Source of the DNA: Bacteroidota bacterium | GTDB taxonomy: Bacteria > Bacteroidota > Bacteroidia > Bacteroidales > Bacteroidaceae | Assembly (NCBI GenBank): GCA_023426145.1 | Contig: JAFABG010000040.1 | Coordinates: 372,001 to 436,000 of the forward strand | Reading direction: 5' to 3' | DNA: 64,000 bases | Shown here: one piece after another, positions 7,506-16,430 of the stretch | Position numbering within the stretch: the first letter of the stretch is position 1 | Layout: the number at the start of each line of letters is the position of its first letter | The notes under the pieces: model-generated | The model's input: the letters and a program-made list of their open reading frames with translations, nothing else | Told to the model about the DNA's origin: nothing | Databases searched by the model: none | Program-made: the position numbers and the translations under genes

Positions 7506-9716
7506 ATGAGAAAAGTAAGTTTGATTTTGCTCTGTTGTCTTCTCAGTTTTGCTGCTATTGCACAAGGACAAAAGACACTTGATTTGAAAGATATTACTTC
7601 AGGACGCTTCCGTCCAGAAACCATTCAGGGAATAATCCCGATGCCTGATGGTGAACATTACACACAAATGAATTCAGAGGGTACACAAATCATTAAATAC
7701 TCTTTCCGTACAGGGGAAAAAGTTGAGGTGATATTTGATGTGAATCAGGCACGTGAATGTGATTTTAAGAAGTTTGATAGCTATCAATTTTCACCTAGTG
7801 GAGATAAACTGCTGATTGCTACTCAAACAAATCCGATTTATCGACGTTCTTATACAGCTGTCCATTATATTTATCCTTTGAAAAGAAATGATAAAGGGGT
7901 TATGACTAATAATATAATTGAACGGCTCTCAGATGGAGGCCCACAGCAAGTCCCTGTCTTTTCTCCAGATGGTACTATGATTGCTTTCGTACGAGACAAT
8001 AATATTTATCTTGTAAAGATGCTATATGGAAATAGTGAAAGTCAGGTTACTGATGATGGGAAACAGAATATGATTATAAATGGAATTCCAGATTGGGTCT
8101 ATGAGGAGGAATTTAGTTTTAACTGTGCTCTGGAATTCAATGCAGATAATACGATGATTGCTTATGTGCGTTTCGATGAATCGCAAGTCCCATCTTATTC
8201 ATTTCCTCTGTTTGCGGGGGAAGCCCCGAAGTATCAGCCTTTGAATGATTATCCTGGAGAATATACCTATAAATACCCGAAAGCAGGCTATCCAAATTCA
8301 AAAGTGGAAGTGCGTACTTATGATATCAAATCGCATGTGACACGAACCATGAAACTTCCGCTTGATGCAGACGGATATATCCCTCGAATTCGTTTTACTA
8401 AAGAGGCTGATAAACTTGCAATAATGACACTAAATCGTCATCAGGATCGATTTGATATGTATTTTGGTGATCCTCGTTCGACGCTTTGTAAGTTAGTTAT
8501 GCGAGATGAATCCCCTTATTATATTAATGAGAATGTATTTGATAATATAAAATTCTATCCTCAAAATTTTACTTTGCTTAGTGAACGTGATGGATATAAT
8601 CATCTATATTGGTATAGCATGGGTGGAAATCTTATTAAGAAAATAACCAATGGTAAATTTGAAGTAAAAGAATTTTTGGGATATGATGAAACGGATGGTT
8701 CTTTCTATTATACAAGTAATGAAGAAAGCCCTTTGCGTCAAGCAGTTTACAAAGTAGATAAGAAAGGGAAAAAACTGAAATTATCTCAGCAGGAGGGAAT
8801 TAATACACCGCTTTTTAGTCAATCAATGAAGTATTATATTAATAAGTATTCTAGTTTAAAGACTCCCTTGCTGGTTACTTTGAACAATAATGCTGGTAAA
8901 ACATTGAAAACGTTGGTTAGTAACGATCATCTAAAAAAGGTTTTGTCTGAATATAGTGTTCCTGATAAAGAGTTTTTCAATTTTCAAACGACTGATGGTG
9001 TTACATTGAATGGATGGATGATGAAGCCTGTGGGTTTTTCAAATTCAAAGAAATATCCAGTTTTAATGTATCAATATAGTGGACCGGGATCTCAACAGGT
9101 ACTAGATCAATGGGCAATTAGTTGGGAAACTTATATGGCGAGCTTAGGTTACATTGTAGTATGTGTAGATGGTCGTGGAACAGGTGGACGAGGAGAAGCT
9201 TTTGAAAAATGTACTTACCTTAAAATTGGTGTGAAAGAAGCTAGAGATCAAGTTGAAACTGCGCTCTATTTAGGTAAACAAGCTTATGTAGATAAAGGAC
9301 GTATTGGTATTTGGGGCTGGAGTTATGGCGGATATATGACATTGATGAGTATGAGCGAAGGTACTCCTGTGTTTAAGGCTGGCGTAGCTGTTGCAGCACC
9401 TACAGATTGGCGCTTTTACGATTCAATATATACGGAACGCTTCATGCGTACACCAAAAGAAAATGCAGAAGGATATAAAGAATCATCTGCTTTTACTCGT
9501 GCAGATAAATTACATGGAAATTTATTGTTAGTACATGGTATGGCTGATGATAATGTTCACTTCCAAAATTGTGCTGAATACAGCGAACATTTAGTTCAAT
9601 TGGGAAAACAATTTGATATGCAGTTGTATACTAATCGTAATCATGGCATATATGGTGGTAATACACGTTTGCATTTATATACAAGATTGACTAATTTCTT
9701 TCTAAATAATTTATAA
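7506..9716 (+). CDS. Dipeptidyl peptidase IV (S9 family serine peptidase)
   Basis: Secreted or periplasmic 736-residue prolyl dipeptidyl peptidase. It has a signal peptide (cleavage likely after IAQG, about 20), a beta-propeller N-terminal domain, and an alpha/beta-hydrolase domain from about 480. The catalytic triad is visible as Ser606 (GWSYGG), Asp681 (GMADDNVH) and His713 (NRNHGIYGG). The Asp-to-His spacing of 32 residues equals that of human DPP4. The Glu motif that binds the substrate amino terminus is present (DWVYEEEF, Glu200-202). It removes Xaa-Pro or Xaa-Ala dipeptides from peptides. It overlaps lipA by one base, so the two share a transcript. From memory, a B. thetaiotaomicron homologue (BT4193) has been studied as a gut microbial DPP4. 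Confidence 0.96.
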   Translation: MRKVSLILLCCLLSFAAIAQGQKTLDLKDITSGRFRPETIQGIIPMPDGEHYTQMNSEGTQIIKYSFRTGEKVEVIFDVNQARECDFKKFDSYQFSPSGDKLLIATQTNPIYRRSYTAVHYIYPLKRNDKGVMTNNIIERLSDGGPQQVPVFSPDGTMIAFVRDNNIYLVKMLYGNSESQVTDDGKQNMIINGIPDWVYEEEFSFNCALEFNADNTMIAYVRFDESQVPSYSFPLFAGEAPKYQPLNDYPGEYTYKYPKAGYPNSKVEVRTYDIKSHVTRTMKLPLDADGYIPRIRFTKEADKLAIMTLNRHQDRFDMYFGDPRSTLCKLVMRDESPYYINENVFDNIKFYPQNFTLLSERDGYNHLYWYSMGGNLIKKITNGKFEVKEFLGYDETDGSFYYTSNEESPLRQAVYKVDKKGKKLKLSQQEGINTPLFSQSMKYYINKYSSLKTPLLVTLNNNAGKTLKTLVSNDHLKKVLSEYSVPDKEFFNFQTTDGVTLNGWMMKPVGFSNSKKYPVLMYQYSGPGSQQVLDQWAISWETYMASLGYIVVCVDGRGTGGRGEAFEKCTYLKIGVKEARDQVETALYLGKQAYVDKGRIGIWGWSYGGYMTLMSMSEGTPVFKAGVAVAAPTDWRFYDSIYTERFMRTPKENAEGYKESSAFTRADKLHGNLLLVHGMADDNVHFQNCAEYSEHLVQLGKQFDMQLYTNRNHGIYGGNTRLHLYTRLTNFFLNNL

Positions 9717-10564
9717 TGGCAGATAGAGTACGTAAGCCTGAATGGCTGAAAATTAATATTGGGGCAAACAATCGCTACACTGAAACGAAACGAATTGTTG
9801 ATTCGCATTGTTTGCATACAATATGTAGTAGTGGTCGTTGCCCTAACATGGGAGAGTGTTGGGGAAAAGGAACTGCTACATTTATGATTGGTGGTGAAAT
9901 TTGTACACGTAGTTGTAAGTTCTGTAATACCAAAACAGGACGACCTAATTCTTTAGATACTAATGAGCCATTGCATGTTGCTGAGTCAATTAAACTCATG
10001 AAGTTAGATCATGCTGTGGTGACTTCAGTCGATCGTGATGATCTCCCCGATTTAGGTGCTATGCATTGGGCTAATACAATAAATGAGATAAAGCGGTTGA
10101 ATCCGAAAACGACGATTGAAGTGTTGATTCCAGATTTTCAAGGCAGGATGGAGTTAGTTGATCAGGTTATTGAAGCTTGTCCTGACATTATATCTCATAA
10201 TATGGAAACTGTTCGTCGGATTAGTCCTCTTGTGCGAAGTGCTGCACATTATGATACGAGTCTGCAAGTAATAGGGCACATTGCTCAAAGCGGGATCAAA
10301 TCAAAAAGTGGCATTATGGTTGGATTGGGGGAGACCCCTCAAGAAGTAGAAACAACTATGGACGACTTACGAGCTGTAGGCTGTCAGATACTTACCATCG
10401 GTCAATACTTGCAGCCGACTCATCGACATTATCCTGTAGCAGAGTATATTACTCCACAACAATTTGCTTTGTATAAAGAAATTGGGCTAGAGAAGGGGTT
10501 TTCTATCGTAGAAAGTGCTCCTTTAGTTCGTTCGTCTTATCATGCTGAGAAACATATTCGATAA
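9716..10564 (+). CDS. lipA: Lipoyl synthase
   Basis: Radical-SAM enzyme that inserts two sulfur atoms into octanoyl groups on lipoyl domains. Length is 282 residues. Both iron-sulfur cluster motifs are complete: the auxiliary CX4CX5C set (Cys37, Cys42, Cys48) and the radical-SAM CX3CX2C set (Cys63, Cys67, Cys70; CTRSCKFC). The C-terminal RSS motif (272-274, VRSSYHAEKH) that ligates the auxiliary cluster is also present. The start ATG overlaps the TAA stop of the DPP-IV gene (TAATG), indicating translational coupling. No lipB gene is adjacent in the window. Confidence 0.97.
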   Translation: MADRVRKPEWLKINIGANNRYTETKRIVDSHCLHTICSSGRCPNMGECWGKGTATFMIGGEICTRSCKFCNTKTGRPNSLDTNEPLHVAESIKLMKLDHAVVTSVDRDDLPDLGAMHWANTINEIKRLNPKTTIEVLIPDFQGRMELVDQVIEACPDIISHNMETVRRISPLVRSAAHYDTSLQVIGHIAQSGIKSKSGIMVGLGETPQEVETTMDDLRAVGCQILTIGQYLQPTHRHYPVAEYITPQQFALYKEIGLEKGFSIVESAPLVRSSYHAEKHIR

Positions 10565-10615
10565 AACAAAACTTGTGCACTAGTTGTTTTATACGTATAA
10601 ATCGGCAAATTAGAC

Positions 10616-11740
10616 GTGAAAATGGCTCATAAAGGAATACTTTCTTCTGCTTTTAACTTATCAATGGGGTTTGTACCCGTTATTGTTTCCATTTTATTAT
10701 GCGAAATCATAGCGCAGGGTACAGCTGTTTATATTGGTACAGGTTTGGGTATTCTTGGCATATATATATTGTTGCAGCGTAAGGGAGTGTTAATTCCTAA
10801 CTTCATCTTGTATATAGCTACGGGGATTTTGGCGTTACTAAGTCTTGTCTCTTTTATCCCGGGGGAGCCTGTTCCTTCCGGGGCACTTCCTCTGACCTTA
10901 GAAGTCAGTATTCTTATACCGATGCTGATTCTTTACATGCATAAGAAACGGTTTATATACTATTTCCTTCGACAAATTGAGGCATGTAATAAACGCTTAT
11001 ATGCTCAGGGGGCTGAGGCGGCAGTCGTTTCGGCTCGTTTTGCATTAATTTTTGGTACTATACATTTTATTGTTATCAGTATTACTATGATTGTGCAGGA
11101 TCCATTAAGTGAGGCAAGCGAACTGGTACTTTACAGAATTCTCCCGCCAGTAGTTTTTCTCTTAAGTATTTTGTTTAATCAGGTAGCTATCAGATACTTC
11201 AATCATTTGATGTCTCATACCGAATATGTTCCGATAGTTAATATCAAAGGGGATGTGATTGGACGTTGTCAAGCTATTGAAGCGTTGAACTATAAAAATG
11301 CATCAATCAATCCTGTTATACGAATTGCGGTATCCACTCACGGAATGCTTTTCCTTTGTGATCGATCTTTGAATGCAATTCTTGATAAAGGAAAAACAGA
11401 TATCCCAATGGAATGTTACCTGCGTTATGGTGAATCATTAACCAATGGAGTACATCGTCTAATGAGTATTGCCCTTCCGGAAGCTATAGATCTCGATCCT
11501 AAGTTTAATCTTGTATATCACTTTGAGAATGAAGTGACAAACCGTTTGATCTATTTATTTATCGTTGATGTTAAGGACGATTCCATACTTTGCACTCCAC
11601 GATTTAGAAATAGTAAGTTGTGGAGTTTTAAACAAATAGAAGAGAACCTAGGCAAAGGCTTTTTTAGTAGCTGCTTTGAAGATGAATATGAACACCTGAA
11701 AAGTGTTATTTGTATAAGAGAAAAATACAAGGAATCTTAG
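10616..11740 (+). CDS. Polytopic membrane protein with a C-terminal soluble domain, function unknown
   Basis: Six to seven hydrophobic segments occupy roughly residues 8-200, in pairs around a short basic loop (MHKKRFIYYFLRQIE). A soluble domain of about 165 residues follows (YVPIVNIKGDVIGRCQAIEA onward). The soluble part has the strand order of a Nudix-like fold (IVNIKGDVIG, IRIAVSTHGMLFLCDRS, YLRYGESLTNGVHRLM), but the Nudix box is not recognisable, so I make no enzymatic claim. The GTG at 10616 and the ATG at 10622 are both possible starts. It follows lipA by 51 bp and probably belongs to that transcript. Its last 35 bases overlap the 3' end of the convergent methyltransferase gene. Confidence 0.8.
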   Translation: MKMAHKGILSSAFNLSMGFVPVIVSILLCEIIAQGTAVYIGTGLGILGIYILLQRKGVLIPNFILYIATGILALLSLVSFIPGEPVPSGALPLTLEVSILIPMLILYMHKKRFIYYFLRQIEACNKRLYAQGAEAAVVSARFALIFGTIHFIVISITMIVQDPLSEASELVLYRILPPVVFLLSILFNQVAIRYFNHLMSHTEYVPIVNIKGDVIGRCQAIEALNYKNASINPVIRIAVSTHGMLFLCDRSLNAILDKGKTDIPMECYLRYGESLTNGVHRLMSIALPEAIDLDPKFNLVYHFENEVTNRLIYLFIVDVKDDSILCTPRFRNSKLWSFKQIEENLGKGFFSSCFEDEYEHLKSVICIREKYKES

Positions 11741-12410
11741 AAAGTTCAGGTATATGTCCTTTCCAATCTTTAACATTGCGAGTCTGTATAAATTCTCCTT
11801 CACACGTTATGTTTGCTGCGATACAAAGTTTGGTTTGAGGGCGGCAGTTCTGCAAAATATCCTCTATCATTTTATGATTCCTATAAGGGGTTTCAATAAA
11901 AAGCTGAGTTTGATTTTCTGAGTATATGCGTTGTTCTAGTGTCTTTATTTTCTTAGCTCGTTCGCCCGGTTCAATGGGGAGATAGCCATGGAAAGCAAAA
12001 CTTTGTCCATTAAATCCAGAAGCCATTACTGATAGAATAATTGAAGAAGGACCAACTAGAGGAATTACCTTTAATTGATTGCGTTGTGCAATTGCAACAA
12101 CATCCGCTCCTGGATCAGCTACAGCTGGACAGCCAGCTTCAGAAATTACTCCCATTGAAAGTCCATCCTTTAGAGGTTGTAAGTAGCCTGATATTGCTTC
12201 AGGAGAAGTATGCTTGTTTAGTGGGTAAAACGTGAGTGCATCAATGTCAATTTCCCTGTCTACTTTCTTTAAAAAGCGACGAGCCGAACGAATATCTTCG
12301 ACAATAAAGTGACGTATCGCGCGGATAATTTCAGCATTGTGTGTTGGCAATACTTGTTCAATAGGTGTATCACCTAAAGTGACTGGTAATAAATAAAGGG
12401 CAGTTTCCAC
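11706..12410 (-). CDS. SAM-dependent methyltransferase of the tetrapyrrole-methylase (RsmI-like) fold
   Basis: A 234-residue cytoplasmic protein. Family hallmarks are LYLLPVTLGDT at the N-terminus, GVISEAGCPAVADPGADVV (about residues 87-105), VIPLVGPSSIILSVMASGF (about 115-133), GYLP and IETPYRN. RsmI itself 2'-O-methylates 16S rRNA C1402. This protein has a shorter, different N-terminal segment than canonical RsmI and may be the Bacteroides paralogue, so the symbol is left blank. It is the last gene of a FabI, GldB-like and methyltransferase cluster on the minus strand, 39 bp after the GldB-like gene, and it overlaps a convergent gene at its 3' end. Confidence 0.85.
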   Translation of the reverse strand: METALYLLPVTLGDTPIEQVLPTHNAEIIRAIRHFIVEDIRSARRFLKKVDREIDIDALTFYPLNKHTSPEAISGYLQPLKDGLSMGVISEAGCPAVADPGADVVAIAQRNQLKVIPLVGPSSIILSVMASGFNGQSFAFHGYLPIEPGERAKKIKTLEQRIYSENQTQLFIETPYRNHKMIEDILQNCRPQTKLCIAANITCEGEFIQTRNVKDWKGHIPELSKIPCIFLLYK

Positions 12411-12449
12411 TTCTATAATAAAATAATGAAGATTATAATTAGGGTTTGG

Positions 12450-13457
12450 TTACGAGTTTAAATATCCTGATTCTTCAAGCATTGTCCGATAATCAGTAGT
12501 CTCAAGGAGATCTTTTATATTAATCTCTTTATGCTTTTTCATGTATGACGTAATGATTTGCGCTCCAACCCATGAACCTATTAAAGCGGGCACTTGTCCC
12601 CCTAATATATCAACTGTTGGTGCCAATTTCATGTAGTGACGAATGATCATTGGGTCTCGAGCAAGTAAATGGTTGTTGTCACAGATATATTTCCATATAT
12701 CTTTTTCGTACTTTTTGCACCATTCGTTTTCTTTTTTAGAATAACCCATTGTTTGGCCGATATCTTCGTAACCCAATAGATGCTGAACTACATAATTAAT
12801 TTTCCCGGAATGCATCATTAAATCAACTAAGCAAGTCCCTTCGTGATAGTCTAAGCTATATCGACTAAGAAGGTAAAAGGCAAAACAATCTGGTACAATC
12901 CTTTCCGGACGCATTGAATTGCATTGGTAATCATAATAGAAACGCTTATACAAAGGATAATCTTCTCCCATATATTTGTCTAAGCTAATCCCAAGTAGCG
13001 TGTCCACTAAGACGATAGATTCATTGAAAGCGGATATTTGAGAATAGATAAATGGAATCTTTGTATCCGGAACTTCTCTTTTTAGTTTTTTGAAGCCTTT
13101 AGTTAATCCTTTTTCAACGTCATCTAGATTTGGATATTTGGCTTCTACATCACTAAGGAGACGAATGAGAGTGGTGTCTGAGTAGAATTTTTGTAAACGT
13201 TGCGAAATCGTATCGTCTTTTACCGTTCCTATTGAAAGAACATCTTCAATAAGAATTTTGGTTGGTTGACGATAATCCATCGTTAATTTTTGCATAGCTG
13301 AAAAGCTGTTTGAGCGAACATATTCGCTCAACAGCTTATCATATCTGAGAATAGAAATCTCTTCTTCTTTCTGCTCTGCAACCTTCCCGGTGCTTAACCC
13401 GCAGGAGGTGAAAAGCGTACCTATAATAATGATAAGAAGAGAGAATTTCTTTTTCAT
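12450..13457 (-). CDS. GldB-like lipoprotein
   Basis: Envelope lipoprotein of 335 residues. The signal peptide ends in a lipobox with Cys19 (TLFTSC). The body matches the Bacteroidetes GldB family in length and in segments such as VPDTKIPFIYSQISAFNES, GISLDKYMGEDYPLY and VPDCFAFYLLSRY. In gliding Bacteroidetes GldB is required for motility and is linked to type IX secretion. Non-gliding Bacteroides keep homologues of unclear role. It starts 6 bp after the fabI stop codon, so it is co-transcribed with fabI. Confidence 0.85.
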   Translation of the reverse strand: MKKKFSLLIIIIGTLFTSCGLSTGKVAEQKEEEISILRYDKLLSEYVRSNSFSAMQKLTMDYRQPTKILIEDVLSIGTVKDDTISQRLQKFYSDTTLIRLLSDVEAKYPNLDDVEKGLTKGFKKLKREVPDTKIPFIYSQISAFNESIVLVDTLLGISLDKYMGEDYPLYKRFYYDYQCNSMRPERIVPDCFAFYLLSRYSLDYHEGTCLVDLMMHSGKINYVVQHLLGYEDIGQTMGYSKKENEWCKKYEKDIWKYICDNNHLLARDPMIIRHYMKLAPTVDILGGQVPALIGSWVGAQIITSYMKKHKEINIKDLLETTDYRTMLEESGYLNS

Positions 13458-13463
13458 CGCTTT

Positions 13464-14321
13464 TTATCCGTAAATGATGTTTCCATTTTCGTCCATGAAC
13501 TCTTCCAATCCTTTTTCATAAGTAGCCATTGCACGAAGACTCATACCGACGCTTGAGAAGCCGCCATCATGGAATAAGTTCTGCATAGTTACTTTACGAG
13601 TTAAGTCAGAGAACATCACAATACAGTAGTCTGCACACTCATCAGCAGTTGCATTTCCAAGTGGAGACATGCGATTAGCGAAGTCGTAAAGTTTATCCAT
13701 TCCTTTCACACCAGACCCTGCAGTAGTAAAGGTAGGAGATTGAGAAATCGTATTTACGCGTACGCCATGTTCACGGCCGTAAATGTATCCGAAGCTACGT
13801 GCTATAGATTCTAGCAAAGCTTTGGCATCAGCCATGTCATTATATCCGTAGAATGTACGTTGAGCAGCTACATAACTTAATGCAACGATAGAACCGCATT
13901 CTGAAATTGCATTTAGTTTCTTTGCTGATTGAATCATTTTGTGGAAGGACAATGCTGAGATATCCAATGTCTTGTCTAGCATTCCATAATCGAGGTCATC
14001 ATAAGTACGTTTCTTGCGTACGTTAGGAGACATACCGATTGAGTGCAATACAAAATCAATTTGTCCACCCAAAATATCCATAGATGTTTTGAATACGTTA
14101 GTTAGCTCTTCCACGTTTGTAGCGTCGGCAGGCACTACCTGACAATTCAATTTTTCAGCTAATGCGTTGACCTCACCCATACGGATAGCCATCGGAGTAT
14201 TTGATAATGTAATAGTGGCACCTTCTTCAACAGCACGTTCTGCTACTTTCCAGGCTATAGACTGGTCGTTCAGGGCACCGAAGATAATTCCTCTTTTTCC
14301 TTTCAACAAGTTGTTACTCAT
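13464..14321 (-). CDS. fabI: Enoyl-[acyl-carrier-protein] reductase, FabI type
   Basis: NADH-dependent last reduction of fatty-acid elongation, a cytoplasmic SDR enzyme of 285 residues. The FabI nucleotide motif GALNDQSIAW (15-24) replaces the usual SDR glycine motif. The catalytic pair is Tyr160 and Lys167 (YNDMADAK), with the auxiliary Tyr150 (LSYVAAQR) spaced as in E. coli Tyr146/Tyr156/Lys163. It leads a minus-strand cluster with the GldB-like and methyltransferase genes. A -7-like box (TATCTTTG on the minus strand, 14346-14353) lies 25 bp upstream without a clear -33. Confidence 0.96.
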   Translation of the reverse strand: MSNNLLKGKRGIIFGALNDQSIAWKVAERAVEEGATITLSNTPMAIRMGEVNALAEKLNCQVVPADATNVEELTNVFKTSMDILGGQIDFVLHSIGMSPNVRKKRTYDDLDYGMLDKTLDISALSFHKMIQSAKKLNAISECGSIVALSYVAAQRTFYGYNDMADAKALLESIARSFGYIYGREHGVRVNTISQSPTFTTAGSGVKGMDKLYDFANRMSPLGNATADECADYCIVMFSDLTRKVTMQNLFHDGGFSSVGMSLRAMATYEKGLEEFMDENGNIIYG

Positions 14322-14665
14322 ATATTCTAATAGTTAAATTTTGTGCAAAGATAGTATCTTTCTGCATAAAAACGCGAGAAGTGTGCAAATATTAGAGTGA
14401 AATGACAAAAAATACACGCATTCGGTCAATTACTCCACATTTACTTGGGCTTTCACTTTTATCTTTGCCTTTCGTAATTTAAGAGGTTTTTTCATAATAT
14501 TTATTTAAGGTTAGAATTAGGTTAATAAGAATTTGTCTTATTTGCTTCTGGCAGCTTGCCTGCGATAGATGAGTTGCCAGAGGTGAATAAAAAAATGAAA
14601 GTTGTGGAAATACCATCGTTACAGAGAAGTAAATTAATGTATAACATAAAAGAAATAGTTAATTA
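14322..14665. other. Divergent intergenic region between fabI and the GH28 gene
   Basis: A 344-bp gap. It has the fabI -7 box at 14346-14353 and, on the plus strand, a TATCTTTG -7 box at 14460-14467 that would give the GH28 gene a leader of about 200 nt. That leader contains a hairpin at 14545-14583. None of the operator core found upstream of the other pectin genes is visible here. Confidence 0.5.
14545..14583 (+). promoter_or_regulatory. Hairpin in the GH28 leader
   Basis: TCTGGCA (14547-14553) pairs perfectly with TGCCAGA (14575-14581). The stem extends by a T-G wobble and a C-G pair to 14545/14583, with a 21-nt loop. It is 82 bp upstream of the start codon and has no T-run, so it looks like leader structure rather than a terminator. 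Confidence 0.35.
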
Positions 14666-16279
14666 ATGAACACTATGACAAAAAGACTCTTTGGAATGGT
14701 CTTGGTTTGTTTACCCTTGTTTTACGCGTGTACACAAGCTGAGAGTGCTAAAAGCGAGAACGCAATAGACGATTCAATTTATGAGAATTTACCTTTCGAG
14801 ATGCCAAAAGTTCAGCAACCGGCTTTTCCCGACTATGAGGTAAATATCTCTGATTTCGGAGCCAAAGGAGATGGAATGACCTTGAATACCAAAGCAATAA
14901 ATGATGCTATAAAAGAGGTAAATCAACATGGTGGTGGTAAAGTGATTATTCCACAAGGTACCTGGTTGACTGGTCCTATCGAATTGCTAAGTAACGTCAA
15001 TCTTTATACCGAACAAAATGCATTAGTGCTTTTCACTAGTGATTTTGAAGCTTATCCTATCATCGAAACTTCATTTGAGGGGTTGGATACTCGTAGATGT
15101 CAATCTCCACTTTCAGCTCGTAATGCTGAAAATATTGCTATTACAGGACACGGAGTCTTTGATGGTAACGGAGATCGTTGGCGCCCAGTAAAAAAAGAAA
15201 AACTTACTGCTTCTCAATGGACTAAATTGGTACAATCGGGTGGCGTACTTGACGAACAAGAAAAAGTTTGGTATCCTACAGCTGGATCTTTGAAAGGGGC
15301 AATGGCTTGTAAAGAATTTAATGTACCTGAGGGTATTAACACTGATGAAGAGTGGAACGAAATACGTGCGTGGTTGCGTCCTGTTTTGTTGAGTATAGCA
15401 AAAAGCAAGAAAGTGTTGTTGGAAGGAGTTACGTTTAAGAACTCACCTAGTTGGTGTTTACATCCGCTATCTTGTGAAGATTTCACGGTAAATAATGTTC
15501 AAGTAATCAATCCTTGGTATTCTCAGAATGGTGATGCTATTGATTTGGAATCATGTAAAAATACGCTTATCATTAATAGCGTGTTCGATGCTGGTGATGA
15601 TGCTATCTGCATCAAATCTGGTAAAGATGAACAGGGACGTCGTCGTGGAGAACCTTGTCAGAATGTTATTGTGAAAAACAATACTGTATTGCATGGACAT
15701 GGTGGTTTCGTTGTAGGAAGTGAAATGTCAGGTGGCGTTAAAAATATATATGTTGAAGATTGTACTTTTCTTGGAACAGATGTAGGATTACGCTTTAAGA
15801 GTACTCGTGGCCGTGGTGGTGTCGTAGAAAATATTTATATCAATAACATAAATATGATCAATATCCCTAATGAGCCATTGCTTTTCGATTTGTTCTATGG
15901 TGGTAAAGGTGCTGGTGAGGAATCTGAAGAAGATTTGTTGAAGCGTATGAAGACTGCTATTCCTGAAGTAACCGAAGAAACTCCAGCTTTTCAAAACATC
16001 CATATCTCAAATGTGGTTTGTAGAGGTGCAGGTCGTGCAATGTTTTTCAATGGACTTCCAGAAATGCCGATTCGTAACGTGACTGTGAAGAATGTGGTTA
16101 TGACTGAAGCGAGCGAAGGAGTTGTAATCAGTCAAGTTGAAGGGGTTACTTTGGAAAATGTTCATGTGGAAGCTGCTAATGGAAAGAACGTTTTGAAAGT
16201 GAAGAGCGCTAAGAAATTAGTGGTTGATGGAAAGACTTTCGAAGAGATTGATGCCAAAGGACAGGTTTTAAATTTCTAA
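14666..16279 (+). CDS. GH28 polygalacturonase family lipoprotein
   Basis: Pectin hydrolase of 537 residues that cleaves alpha-linked galacturonic acid in homogalacturonan or the RG backbone. The signal peptide has a lipobox with Cys22 (LFYAC). The right-handed beta-helix carries all four GH28 catalytic blocks: N288-G-D290 with Asp293, GDD (310-312), HGHGG (343-347) and RFK (376-378). The N-terminal VNISDFGAKGDGMTLNTKAI repeat is the usual entry to the helix. It is probably exo-acting, as most Bacteroides GH28 enzymes are; the insert between about 185 and 235 could shape the active-site pocket, but this is inference. A strong hairpin terminator follows at 16332-16384, so it is transcribed alone. 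Confidence 0.94.
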   Translation: MNTMTKRLFGMVLVCLPLFYACTQAESAKSENAIDDSIYENLPFEMPKVQQPAFPDYEVNISDFGAKGDGMTLNTKAINDAIKEVNQHGGGKVIIPQGTWLTGPIELLSNVNLYTEQNALVLFTSDFEAYPIIETSFEGLDTRRCQSPLSARNAENIAITGHGVFDGNGDRWRPVKKEKLTASQWTKLVQSGGVLDEQEKVWYPTAGSLKGAMACKEFNVPEGINTDEEWNEIRAWLRPVLLSIAKSKKVLLEGVTFKNSPSWCLHPLSCEDFTVNNVQVINPWYSQNGDAIDLESCKNTLIINSVFDAGDDAICIKSGKDEQGRRRGEPCQNVIVKNNTVLHGHGGFVVGSEMSGGVKNIYVEDCTFLGTDVGLRFKSTRGRGGVVENIYINNINMINIPNEPLLFDLFYGGKGAGEESEEDLLKRMKTAIPEVTEETPAFQNIHISNVVCRGAGRAMFFNGLPEMPIRNVTVKNVVMTEASEGVVISQVEGVTLENVHVEAANGKNVLKVKSAKKLVVDGKTFEEIDAKGQVLNF

Positions 16280-16331
16280 TCTTCTAGTAGGCAAAGAAGA
16301 CCACAAAATCATTATATAGAGTAAAAAACTC

Positions 16332-16384
16332 AAATAGCAGACAAATTTATCTTTTAAAGATAAGCTGGTCTGCTATTTTTTATT
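16332..16384 (+). terminator. Intrinsic terminator after the GH28 gene
   Basis: Perfect 11-bp arms AAATAGCAGAC (16332-16342) and GTCTGCTATTT (16368-16378), with an inner TTATCTTT/AAAGATAA stem and a T-rich tail from 16376. Confidence 0.85.
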
Positions 16385-16430
16385 TTATTTTGCAGAATAA
16401 ACTACTACGTTTAATACATGCCTTATTATC

